DNA of 23,989 nt from NCBI GenBank assembly GCA_037969175.1, contig JBBKWX010000199.1:1-23989 (forward strand). The letters run 5' to 3'. Every line of letters starts with the position of its first letter. Positions within the stretch are counted from its first letter, which is position 1. This stretch comes from JBBKWX01 sp037969175 (GTDB taxonomy: Bacteria > Bacteroidota > Bacteroidia > AKYH767-A > JBBKVM01). Shown here piece by piece: positions 16,434 through 22,701 of the stretch. Both the position numbers and the translations under genes were made by a program. The notes beneath the pieces were generated by a model. The model was not told the DNA's origin and did not search any database. It worked only from the letters and a program-made list of their open reading frames with translations.

Positions 16434-16816
16434 TTCTTTTTATTGTAATTCGAAAACACTTTTCTTCTGAATTCGGCTTTTTTTCCGAAATTCAATAATA
16501 GACCAATTTCTAAATTCGTCGCCTTTAGATAATTAACCAACTGAACTTCATGCATTTCATGAAGACATTCAGCAGCTTTCAATTCAATGATGATATTATC
16601 ATTGACAAGTAAATCAGAATAGTACTCACCAACAATTTGATCATGATAGTAAACAATTATTTGTTTTTGTTTTTCACATACCAAGCTAAGTGATATCAAT
16701 TCTAAATACAAAGCGTTTTCATATACCTTTTCCAAAAAACCATAGCCCAATTCGTTGTATACTTTGTAGAAAGCTTTGATTATTAATTCTGTCGTATTTT
16801 GATATTTCAATTCCAT
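16424..16816 (-). CDS. GxxExxY-family protein (PD-(D/E)XK nuclease fold), cassette 1
   Basis: 130 aa from the ATG at 16816. It aligns at its first residue (MEL) with the second copy; an ATG at 16858 would add 14 residues. The family motif is GFLEKVY at 26-32 (G-x-x-E-x-x-Y). The nuclease-like signature is Asp68 followed by E78-L79-K80 (SDLLVNDNIIIELKA), that is D-x9-E-x-K. HEMHEVQLVNYL follows, with a conserved Gln92. It corresponds to the GxxExxY/PDDEXK_3 family, whose biological role is unknown to me. It is about 66% identical to the protein at 19726-20112. The C-terminal KSV and stop are encoded by terminal-repeat sequence. It is embedded in a repeat cassette that is transcribed away from the PBP gene. 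Confidence 0.85.
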   Translation of the reverse strand: MELKYQNTTELIIKAFYKVYNELGYGFLEKVYENALYLELISLSLVCEKQKQIIVYYHDQIVGEYYSDLLVNDNIIIELKAAECLHEMHEVQLVNYLKATNLEIGLLLNFGKKAEFRRKVFSNYNKKKSV

Positions 16817-16914
16817 ATTATCTAAAGATCTAATAGAATTAATATTATCCGTGCTCATTAAAAGCTGTTTTCTTAAAGCAACATCCAGACATAAAAAATT
16901 GAACAGAACAAAAA

Positions 16915-16955
16915 ATCCGCGGAAATCCGCCTAATCCGTGTAATCTGCGTTCCTA
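16915..16955 (-). repeat. right terminal repeat of cassette 1
   Basis: Inverted subfamily I 41-mer. On the minus strand it starts TAGGAACGCAGATTACACGG and ends TTCCGCGGAT. Its CCGCGGAT inner end matches the solo copy at 17114-17154 (39/41) slightly better than the left terminal repeat (38/41). Confidence 0.85.
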
Positions 16956-16988
16956 TTTTAAAAGCCGTTCTAATAGAACCAATCAATC

Positions 16989-17010
16989 CGTTTTCTGCCT
17001 TCAGAAGGGT
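16989..17010 (+). repeat. duplicated leader fragment, copy 1
   Basis: The core CGTTTTCTGCCTTCAGAAGG and two further bases recur at 17364-17384, just upstream of the PBP gene, with one indel, and a preceding GAACC also recurs. Next to it are two tiny palindromes: GTTCTA-A-TAGAAC (16967-16979) and CCTTC-A-GAAGG (16998-17008). The rest of the 16956-17078 stretch shows nothing else. Confidence 0.5.
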
Positions 17011-17078
17011 ATTGTTTTTTCTAACAAAAGGTTTTAAGGATCATTTCAAATTATCGTACTTAAATAAGAAAACACTGA

Positions 17079-17109
17079 TAGAACACGGATGACATGGATC
17101 TCCATGGAT
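17079..17109 (+). repeat. truncated CGGAT repeat, subfamily II
   Basis: TAGAACACGGAT, then two blocks ending ATGGAT. Blocks end at positions 12, 21 and 31 (subfamily II register) and the fourth block is missing. A subfamily I copy in the same orientation follows 4 bp later. Confidence 0.65.
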
Positions 17110-17113
17110 TAGA

Positions 17114-17154
17114 TAGGAACGCGGATTACACGGATTAGGCGGATTCCCGCGGAT
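17114..17154 (+). repeat. 41-bp CGGAT repeat, subfamily I, solo copy
   Basis: Full-length 41-mer starting TAGGAACGCGGATTACACGG and ending CCCGCGGAT. It is in direct orientation with 16393-16433 and inverted relative to 16915-16955, with which it brackets 159 bp lacking a gene. Confidence 0.8.
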
Positions 17155-17164
17155 AAATTCATAT

Positions 17165-17261
17165 ACAGTCTTTGCTTCTTTGCTAAAAGATGAGTAGAAA
17201 TTCACATTTTAAATAAAAGAAAAAGATGAATTGAAACGCTCTTTGCTTCTTTGCGTTAAAA
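17165..17261. repeat. inverted copy of the 16207-16304 arm
   Basis: Reverse complement of 16207-16304 with roughly 90% identity, including the CTTTGCTTCTTTGCGTTAAA arm at 17241-17260 and the block GCTAAAAGATGAGTAG. Together the two arms enclose cassette 1, the right-hand solo repeats and a leader duplication, a nested structure of about 1.05 kb. The remaining 17284-17349 holds no recognisable feature. Confidence 0.7.
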
Positions 17262-17349
17262 CTTTTTTCTTTAGCTTGATGAGCACAAAGCTAGCTATAC
17301 ATCAAGATCACTAAGCAATCTTAAGTTACTTTTCCACTTATATACTACT

Positions 17350-17395
17350 GAACCCTCTGAAGCGTTTTCTGCCTTCAAAGGGTTCTTTATTTTTG
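17350..17395 (+). promoter_or_regulatory. hairpin and -7 box upstream of the PBP1A gene
   Basis: AACCCT-C-TGAAG pairs with CTTCA-A-AGGGTT across a 10-nt loop (17351-17384), followed by a T-rich run, so it has the form of a rho-independent terminator. The T-rich run contains TATTTTTG (17388-17395), an exact TAnnTTTG -7 box 31 bp before the PBP start. The hairpin may terminate upstream read-through while the box starts the PBP mRNA. No -33 TTG is evident. Confidence 0.4.
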
Positions 17396-17426
17396 TTACT
17401 TTTGATGCCCTGCAGATTGTGGGAAA

Positions 17427-19661
17427 ATGCATACTATGTCGGGAAACACAAATCCAAAATTCAGGAAATACACTTTAGCCTTATGGCTGGTAATTTTAGT
17501 GCCGTTTGTAACAGGTATTTTATTGCTTACAGCCATTGGTTATGGCCTATTTGGTGACCTCCCCTCATTCGAAGAACTGGAGAATCCAAAGAGCAATCTG
17601 GCATCAGAAGTATACTCATCTGACGGGGTGGTCTTGGGAAAATATTATTTCCAAAACAGATCTAACATACATTACAACGAATTATCTCCTAACCTGATCA
17701 ATGCATTAAAAGCCACAGAAGACGTTCGTTTTGAATCGCATTCAGGTATAGATCTCAGAGGATTATTCCGGGTATTCTTCAAAACGATTATCCTTCGTCA
17801 AAGCAGCTCGGGTGGAGGAAGTACACTTACACAACAACTTGCAAAAAACTTATTTCCAAGAGAATACAATCAGAACAAACTTAAAGTTGGAATTACCAAA
17901 CTGAAAGAATGGATCACTGCGATAAAGCTGGAACAGAACTATACCAAAGAAGAAATTCTGGCTATGTATCTTAATACGGTTGAGTTTGGTTCCAATTCAT
18001 TCGGTATTAAATCTGCCTCACAAACGTTCTTTGCAAAGACCCCCGATTCATTAAATATTCAGGAAGCAGCGGTGCTGGTTGGATTATTAAAAGCTCCAAC
18101 GTATTACAGTCCGGTGCGTAACCCCGAGAATTCAACAAACAGACGGAATGTAGTGATGTACCAAATGCAGCGTTATGATTTTATCAGCGAAGCCACGTAC
18201 GACTCACTGAAAGTATTACCAATTCAACTACGTTATCAGGCAGATGATCACAACGCCGGACAAGCAACCTATTTCAGAGAGTTTTTAAGACAAGAGCTCA
18301 GCAAATGGTGCAAAGAACATACAAAGGCTGATGGCACCCCTTACAATTTATATCGCGATGGATTGCGCATTTATACCACGATCAACTCTGTGATGCAGAC
18401 CTATGCCGAAGAAGCTGTTTCTGAACATCTTTCTGATCTGCAGAAAACATTCAATGATCACTGGAAAGGCCGCGAGCCCTGGGGTGTACATACAGAGGTT
18501 TTAATACAGGGTATGAAGCGGAGTGACAGGTATATCTCCATGAAATCAGCGGGTATGTCGCAGGATTCTATCAAGAAAGCCTTCAATACACGGATGCCGA
18601 TGACTGTCTTTTCGTGGGCCGGAGATATTGATACGGTGATGACGCCGATGGATTCCATCAAGTATTACAAATACTTTTTGCAAACCGGATTCATGAGTAT
18701 GGAACCACAAACCGGTTTTATCCGTGCTTGGGTTGGAGGGAATAATTATCGCTTCTTCAAATACGATCACGTGAAAGAAGGAAAGCGCCAGGTTGGATCT
18801 ACTTTCAAGCCATTCGTGTATGCGCTGGCTATGCAGGAAAATTATTCTCCATGTTATAAAGTTCCCAATGTACCGGTGACGTTTACCAATGAATTCGGGC
18901 AAAAATGGACCCCCAGAAATTCAGATGGGAAATATGGAGGGATGATCTCTTTGAAAGTTGCTTTGGCTGAGTCGGTGAATACCATTACGGCTTATCTGAT
19001 GAAACAATTCGGTCCTCAAGCCGTGATCGATATGGCGAGGAAAATGGGCATCACTTCGCATATGGATCCCTATCCTTCGCTTTGTCTTGGAACGCCCGAT
19101 CTAAGCGTATTTGAGATGGTAGGTGCTTATTCAACTTTTGCGAATAAGGGAGTTCATACTGAGCCTGTTTATATCACAAGGATTGAAGATAAAAACGGTA
19201 TTGTGTTGCAGGAATTTGTTCCAAGAAAAGTTGAAGCTATCAGCGAAGAAACAGCCTATCTAATGCTGAGTTTGTTGCAGGGTGGTGTTCAAATTGGAAC
19301 AGGCCAAAGGGTCAGATTCAGATATGGTTTGAACAATCCTATTGCAGGAAAGACCGGAACAACCCAGAACAATTCGGATGGATGGTTTATGGGACTTACG
19401 CCTGAACTTGTTTCAGGAGTATGGGTGGGTGCAGAAGACAGATCCGTACATTTTCGTTCCACCGCGCTTGGGCAAGGTGCGAATATGGCATTACCCATTT
19501 GGGCTTTGTACATGAAGAAAGTCTATGCCAATGAAAAATTAAATGTGAGCCAGGGTGATTTTGAAAGACCAAAATCCCCATTGAGTGTTGAGTTGGATTG
19601 TTCCAAATATATTGATCCGAATAAAGCCAGACAGGACTTTGGGTCAGATTTTGGGTTCTAG
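17427..19661 (+). CDS. penicillin-binding protein 1A (class A, transglycosylase/transpeptidase)
   Basis: 744 aa; ATG at 17427, with a second in-frame ATG at 17436. Polymerises and crosslinks peptidoglycan. A short cytoplasmic N-terminus and one membrane helix (about 17-41) precede the GT51 domain with catalytic Glu98 (EDVRFESHSGID) and GGGSTLTQQLAKN. The transpeptidase domain has Ser458-x-x-Lys461 (GSTFKPF), SVN at 516-518 and KTGT at 642-645. All catalytic motifs are present. The C-terminus ends soon after the transpeptidase domain, without a long low-complexity tail. The stop is 14 bp from the second GxxExxY cassette, so the native 3' region has been displaced or replaced by it. Confidence 0.95.
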   Translation: MHTMSGNTNPKFRKYTLALWLVILVPFVTGILLLTAIGYGLFGDLPSFEELENPKSNLASEVYSSDGVVLGKYYFQNRSNIHYNELSPNLINALKATEDVRFESHSGIDLRGLFRVFFKTIILRQSSSGGGSTLTQQLAKNLFPREYNQNKLKVGITKLKEWITAIKLEQNYTKEEILAMYLNTVEFGSNSFGIKSASQTFFAKTPDSLNIQEAAVLVGLLKAPTYYSPVRNPENSTNRRNVVMYQMQRYDFISEATYDSLKVLPIQLRYQADDHNAGQATYFREFLRQELSKWCKEHTKADGTPYNLYRDGLRIYTTINSVMQTYAEEAVSEHLSDLQKTFNDHWKGREPWGVHTEVLIQGMKRSDRYISMKSAGMSQDSIKKAFNTRMPMTVFSWAGDIDTVMTPMDSIKYYKYFLQTGFMSMEPQTGFIRAWVGGNNYRFFKYDHVKEGKRQVGSTFKPFVYALAMQENYSPCYKVPNVPVTFTNEFGQKWTPRNSDGKYGGMISLKVALAESVNTITAYLMKQFGPQAVIDMARKMGITSHMDPYPSLCLGTPDLSVFEMVGAYSTFANKGVHTEPVYITRIEDKNGIVLQEFVPRKVEAISEETAYLMLSLLQGGVQIGTGQRVRFRYGLNNPIAGKTGTTQNNSDGWFMGLTPELVSGVWVGAEDRSVHFRSTALGQGANMALPIWALYMKKVYANEKLNVSQGDFERPKSPLSVELDCSKYIDPNKARQDFGSDFGF

Positions 19662-19675
19662 TAATTAACTGTGTA

Positions 19676-19716
19676 TAGCACACGGATGACACGGGTTTAG
19701 ACGGATTTACACGGAT
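19676..19716 (+). repeat. left terminal repeat of cassette 2
   Basis: Subfamily II 41-mer; blocks end at positions 12, 21, 31 and 41. It starts 14 bp after the PBP1A stop codon. Confidence 0.85.
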
Positions 19717-19725
19717 AAAAAAGGT

Positions 19726-20112
19726 TTAGATTTTCTTTTTGTCATTTGTGAATAATTTGCGTTTGAACTGTGGTTTTTTGCCAAAATTTAGAAGAAACCC
19801 GACCTCAATATCTGAGGCTTTCAAATAATTGATCACCTGCAGTTCATGTTCTTCACATAAAGCTTCTACTGCTTTTAGTTCAACTATTATATTGCCATTG
19901 ACCATAATATCCGGGTAATATTCACCCACCATTTGTTTATTATAGAATACCTTGATCTTTTTTTGTTTCTCACATTGCAAGCCAATTGAAATCAGTTCAA
20001 GGAATAATGCATTCTCATATACTTTTTCTAAAAAACCAAAACCAAGCTCATTATATACTTTATAAAAAGCCTTGATGATCTTATCTGTAACATCTTTCTG
20101 TAAAAGTTCCAT
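19726..20112 (-). CDS. GxxExxY-family protein (PD-(D/E)XK nuclease fold), cassette 2
   Basis: 128 aa, ATG start. The second copy of the family in this window, 85 identical residues of 128 with the protein at 16424-16816. Signature GFLEKVY at 26-32; Asp68 with E78-L79-K80 (PDIMVNGNIIVELKA), here with the full PD that gives the fold its name; HELQVINYLKA with a conserved Gln92. The C-terminal LLNFGKK.QFKRK is shared. The stop is 9 bp from the left terminal repeat. No partner gene is nearby except its own repeats. Function is unknown; a DNA or RNA nuclease is the natural guess from the fold. Confidence 0.86.
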   Translation of the reverse strand: MELLQKDVTDKIIKAFYKVYNELGFGFLEKVYENALFLELISIGLQCEKQKKIKVFYNKQMVGEYYPDIMVNGNIIVELKAVEALCEEHELQVINYLKASDIEVGFLLNFGKKPQFKRKLFTNDKKKI

Positions 20113-20223
20113 AAATCCTTACTATCCTTTCTATACCATCATATGAATATTCAAATTTACTTATACCTAAGTTGAATTCTAACCGCATATAAGTCAATTA
20201 ATGACCCAAGTACCTATTAAAAA

Positions 20224-20264
20224 ATCCGTGAAAATCCGTCTCAACCCGTGTCATCCGTGTGCCA
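20224..20264 (-). repeat. right terminal repeat of cassette 2
   Basis: Inverted subfamily II 41-mer, reading TGGCACACGGATGACACGGG at its outer end on the minus strand. The region 20113-20223 between the gene start and this repeat contains nothing recognisable. Confidence 0.85.
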
Positions 20265-20301
20265 ATAAACAATTTACCCTTATATTCCAAAAAATCTTAG
20301 A

Positions 20302-20309
20302 TACCTTTG
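20302..20309 (+). promoter_or_regulatory. -7 box for the CoA-transferase operon
   Basis: TACCTTTG matches TAnnTTTG exactly and lies 68 bp before the scoA ATG and 37 bp after cassette 2. A -33 TTG at the expected spacing is not obvious, and the right end of the cassette would fall just upstream of it. Confidence 0.45.
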
Positions 20310-20377
20310 GTACTTGTTGTTTATTAAAGAAATTCTTCCTTTTTTGATGTTGGAAGAAAAATTTAGATCGATAAAAG

Positions 20378-21073
20378 ATGAATAAAGTAGTTAAAGACGC
20401 TAAAGAAGGAATCCAGGGAGTAAAGGACAATATGACCTTTATGCTGGGAGGTTTCGGACTTTGCGGGATACCTGAGAATTGCATTGCTGCACTTGTTGAA
20501 AGTGGGGTAAAAGGTGTAACCTGTATCTCAAATAATGCAGGAGTAGATGATTTCGGTTTGGGTTTGCTTTTGAAGAAAAGACAGATCCGCAAAATGATCT
20601 CTTCCTACGTTGGCGAGAATGCTGAATTCGAAAGACAATTGCTTAGTGGCGAACTAGAAGTAGATCTGATCCCCCAGGGAACCTTGGCGGAACGCATACG
20701 TGCGGGAGGAGCCGGGATACCCGCGTTCTTTACTCCGGCCGGCTATGGAACAGAAGTAGCAGAAGGAAAAGAAGTACGCGATTTTCATGGCAAGATGTAC
20801 CTGATGGAAGAATGGCTAAAGGCGGATTTTGCATTTGTAAAAGCTTGGAAAGGAGATACCATGGGTAATCTGGTTTTTCGTGCAACAGCCCGCAACTTCA
20901 ATCCTATGATGGCAATGGCGGGTAAGATAACTGTAGTAGAAGTTGATGAGTTGGTACAACCCGGAGAATTACATCCAAACGAAATTCATACCCCCGGAAT
21001 ATTTGTACAACGTATTTTCCAGGGTGTGAATTACGAGAAGCGGATCGAACAAAGAACTGTAACAACAGTTTAA
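20378..21073 (+). CDS. scoA: succinyl-CoA:3-ketoacid CoA-transferase subunit A
   Basis: 231 aa, ATG start. The alpha subunit of the SCOT-type class I CoA-transferase, which moves CoA from succinyl-CoA to acetoacetate or a similar acid. GGFGLCGIPENC (24-35) is the glycine-rich CoA-binding loop, followed by SNNAGVDDFGLGLLL, then PQGTLAERIRAGGAGIPAFFTP and LRAKRLDFAFVKAW-like sequence here reading LKADFAFVKAWKGD. Full length for the family. The B subunit follows after 19 bp. Likely used in ketone-body or branched-chain degradation, or in polyester or acetate metabolism. AtoD is the close alternative name. Confidence 0.93.
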   Translation: MNKVVKDAKEGIQGVKDNMTFMLGGFGLCGIPENCIAALVESGVKGVTCISNNAGVDDFGLGLLLKKRQIRKMISSYVGENAEFERQLLSGELEVDLIPQGTLAERIRAGGAGIPAFFTPAGYGTEVAEGKEVRDFHGKMYLMEEWLKADFAFVKAWKGDTMGNLVFRATARNFNPMMAMAGKITVVEVDELVQPGELHPNEIHTPGIFVQRIFQGVNYEKRIEQRTVTTV

Positions 21074-21092
21074 ATAAATTCAGAAAATTATC

Positions 21093-21752
21093 ATGTTAGA
21101 TAAAAACGGAATAGCAAAACGCATCGCTCAGGAATTGGTCGATGGGTATTATGTAAACTTGGGAATTGGCATTCCGACTTTGGTTGCAAACTTTATCCCT
21201 AAAGGTGTGAATGTAACTTTGCAAAGCGAAAATGGTTTGCTGGGGATGGGTCCATTTCCTACCGAGGAAAATGTGGATGCGGATCTGATCAATGCCGGAA
21301 AACAAACCATCACTACGTTGCCCGGTTCTGCTTTCTTCGATTCTTCTTACAGTTTCGGAATGATTCGCGGAGAACATGTCGACTTAACTGTTTTAGGTGC
21401 TATGGAAGTGAGTGAGAACGGAGATATTGCAAACTGGAAAATCCCGGGTAAGATGGTGAAAGGTATGGGTGGTGCTATGGATCTGGTTGCTTCAGCAAAA
21501 AATATTATCGTTGCCATGCAGCATGTAAATAAACATGGAGAAAGTAAGCTGTTGCCGAATTGCTCGCTGCCTCTTACAGGTGTGAATTGTGTGAAACGCA
21601 TCGTAACTGAACTTGCAGTTCTGGATGTTTTGCTTGAAGGCGGATTCAAATTGCTGGAGCGTGCTCCGGGAGTTAGTGTAGAAGAAATTCAAAACGCAAC
21701 CGCAGGAAAGTTGATCATTGAAGGAGAGATTCCTGAAATGCAAATTGATTAA
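21093..21752 (+). CDS. scoB: succinyl-CoA:3-ketoacid CoA-transferase subunit B
   Basis: 219 aa, ATG start. The beta subunit carries the catalytic glutamate: SENGLLGMGPFP with Glu46, which forms the gamma-glutamyl-CoA thioester. Preceded by NLGIGIPTLVANF and followed by GGAMDLV and the conserved MQHVNKHGESKLL and CSLPLTG segments. Complete. The next gene begins 9 bp downstream, so co-transcription is expected although its function is unrelated. Confidence 0.94.
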   Translation: MLDKNGIAKRIAQELVDGYYVNLGIGIPTLVANFIPKGVNVTLQSENGLLGMGPFPTEENVDADLINAGKQTITTLPGSAFFDSSYSFGMIRGEHVDLTVLGAMEVSENGDIANWKIPGKMVKGMGGAMDLVASAKNIIVAMQHVNKHGESKLLPNCSLPLTGVNCVKRIVTELAVLDVLLEGGFKLLERAPGVSVEEIQNATAGKLIIEGEIPEMQID

Positions 21753-21761
21753 AAAAGATCT

Positions 21762-22694
21762 ATGCAACTTTCGATAATTATCCCCATTTATAACGAGGAA
21801 AAAAATATTCCTTTGCTTTATCAACGACTCAAAGAAGTTGTTGATCCCATGCAATTGAACTATGAATTTATTTTCATCAATGATGGAAGTAAAGATAATT
21901 CTATTGCTATGATACGTGATCTTGCAAAACATGATCAAGGTGTGAAGTATATCAATTTCAGCCGCAACTTCGGTCATCAGATCGCTGTAACTGCCGGGCT
22001 GGATAAGAGTAGCGGAGAAGCAGTGGTGATCATCGATGCAGATCTGCAGGATCCACCCGAATTGATCCACGAACTGTATGCAAAGATGAAGGAAGGTTAC
22101 GAAGTTGTGTATGCAAAAAGAAGATCGCGCAAGGGAGAAAGTTGGCTTAAGAAATTTACCGCCAAAATGTTTTACCGCATTCTTTCACGTATCACTTCCA
22201 TCTCTATCCCTGTTGATACCGGCGACTTCCGCATCATGCACCGCAAAGTTGTAGATGTGCTGAACAATATGCCCGAGCAGCAAAAATATTTACGCGGACA
22301 AATTTCATGGATAGGTTTTAATCAAACCTATGTTGAATATGACCGTGATATAAGACATGCAGGTGAAACAGGATATACCTACAAAAAGATGATACGTTTT
22401 GCATTGGACGGGATCACATCCTTTTCGAATCTTCCTCTGAAGTTTGCTACCGGAGCAGGTTTCGTTGTTTCCGCAATCGCATTTCTGATGATCATTTATG
22501 CATTGATCTCTCGTTTCTATATTGAAGATTATGAGCCGGGCTGGACCTCATTGATGCTTGCAGTTTTATTTATCGGCGGTATACAACTCATCGGTATTGG
22601 TATTATTGGCGAATATATTTCACGCTTAAGCACCAACGTTAGGAACCGTCCTTTATACATTATCAACGATAGTAATATCGAAGAAAAATCCTGA
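21762..22694 (+). CDS. membrane-bound family 2 glycosyltransferase (DPM1/GtrB-like)
   Basis: 310 aa, ATG start. GT-A fold: LSIIIPIYNEE at the start, NDGSKDNS at 40-47 and the metal-binding DADLQDPPE at 92-100, then the DTGDFR motif at 152-157. Two C-terminal membrane helices (about 228-250 and 262-286) fit the GtrB/ArnC/Dpm1 type that attaches a sugar to undecaprenyl phosphate on the cytoplasmic face. The sugar is unknown. The downstream FAD oxidoreductase starts 7 bp after the stop, so the pair may act together in surface-glycan assembly; this is inference. Confidence 0.92.
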   Translation: MQLSIIIPIYNEEKNIPLLYQRLKEVVDPMQLNYEFIFINDGSKDNSIAMIRDLAKHDQGVKYINFSRNFGHQIAVTAGLDKSSGEAVVIIDADLQDPPELIHELYAKMKEGYEVVYAKRRSRKGESWLKKFTAKMFYRILSRITSISIPVDTGDFRIMHRKVVDVLNNMPEQQKYLRGQISWIGFNQTYVEYDRDIRHAGETGYTYKKMIRFALDGITSFSNLPLKFATGAGFVVSAIAFLMIIYALISRFYIEDYEPGWTSLMLAVLFIGGIQLIGIGIIGEYISRLSTNVRNRPLYIINDSNIEEKS

Positions 22695-22701
22695 TCATTT
22701 T

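Larger units (their letters stand above)
16393..16955. mobile_element. GxxExxY cassette 1 with 41-bp terminal inverted repeats
   Basis: Left terminal repeat 16393-16433 and right terminal repeat 16915-16955 match at 38 of 41 positions in inverted orientation (subfamily I, TAGGAACGCGGAT outer end). They enclose one minus-strand gene of the GxxExxY family whose stop codon lies inside the left repeat. The total is 563 bp. No convincing target-site duplication is visible: the left flank is 'gaattata' and the right flank 'ttttaaa'. The same layout recurs at 19676-20264 with a different repeat subfamily. Calling it mobile is inference; the repeat-gene-repeat layout is seen directly. Confidence 0.6.
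19676..20264. mobile_element. GxxExxY cassette 2 with 41-bp terminal inverted repeats
   Basis: Left repeat 19676-19716 and right repeat 20224-20264 match at 38 of 41 positions in inverted orientation (subfamily II, TAGCACACGGATGACACGGG outer end). They bracket one minus-strand GxxExxY gene, 589 bp in all. It sits in the intergenic space between the PBP gene and the CoA-transferase promoter. Gene orientation relative to the repeats, and closeness of the stop codon to the left repeat, are the same as in cassette 1. No target duplication was found (flanks 'actgtgta' and 'ataaacaa'). Confidence 0.6.

Noticed and set aside
16263..16448. 61-codon plus-strand frame across the repeats
   Set aside because: Its tail (ITRIRRIYTDFF) is simply translated CGGAT-repeat sequence, and its first part lies in the palindromic element. 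There is no family resemblance.
16385..16964. Target-site duplications flanking cassette 1 (and likewise cassette 2)
   Set aside because: The bases outside the terminal repeats do not match each other in either cassette beyond what chance AT-rich sequence gives.
20113..20223. Possible small RNA or second gene inside cassette 2
   Set aside because: No ORF, hairpin or sequence shared with the equivalent stretch of cassette 1 was found.
21492..22070. 192-codon antisense frame opposite scoB and the glycosyltransferase
   Set aside because: It spans the boundary of two convincing genes with clear motifs on the other strand. Its product has no recognisable pattern.
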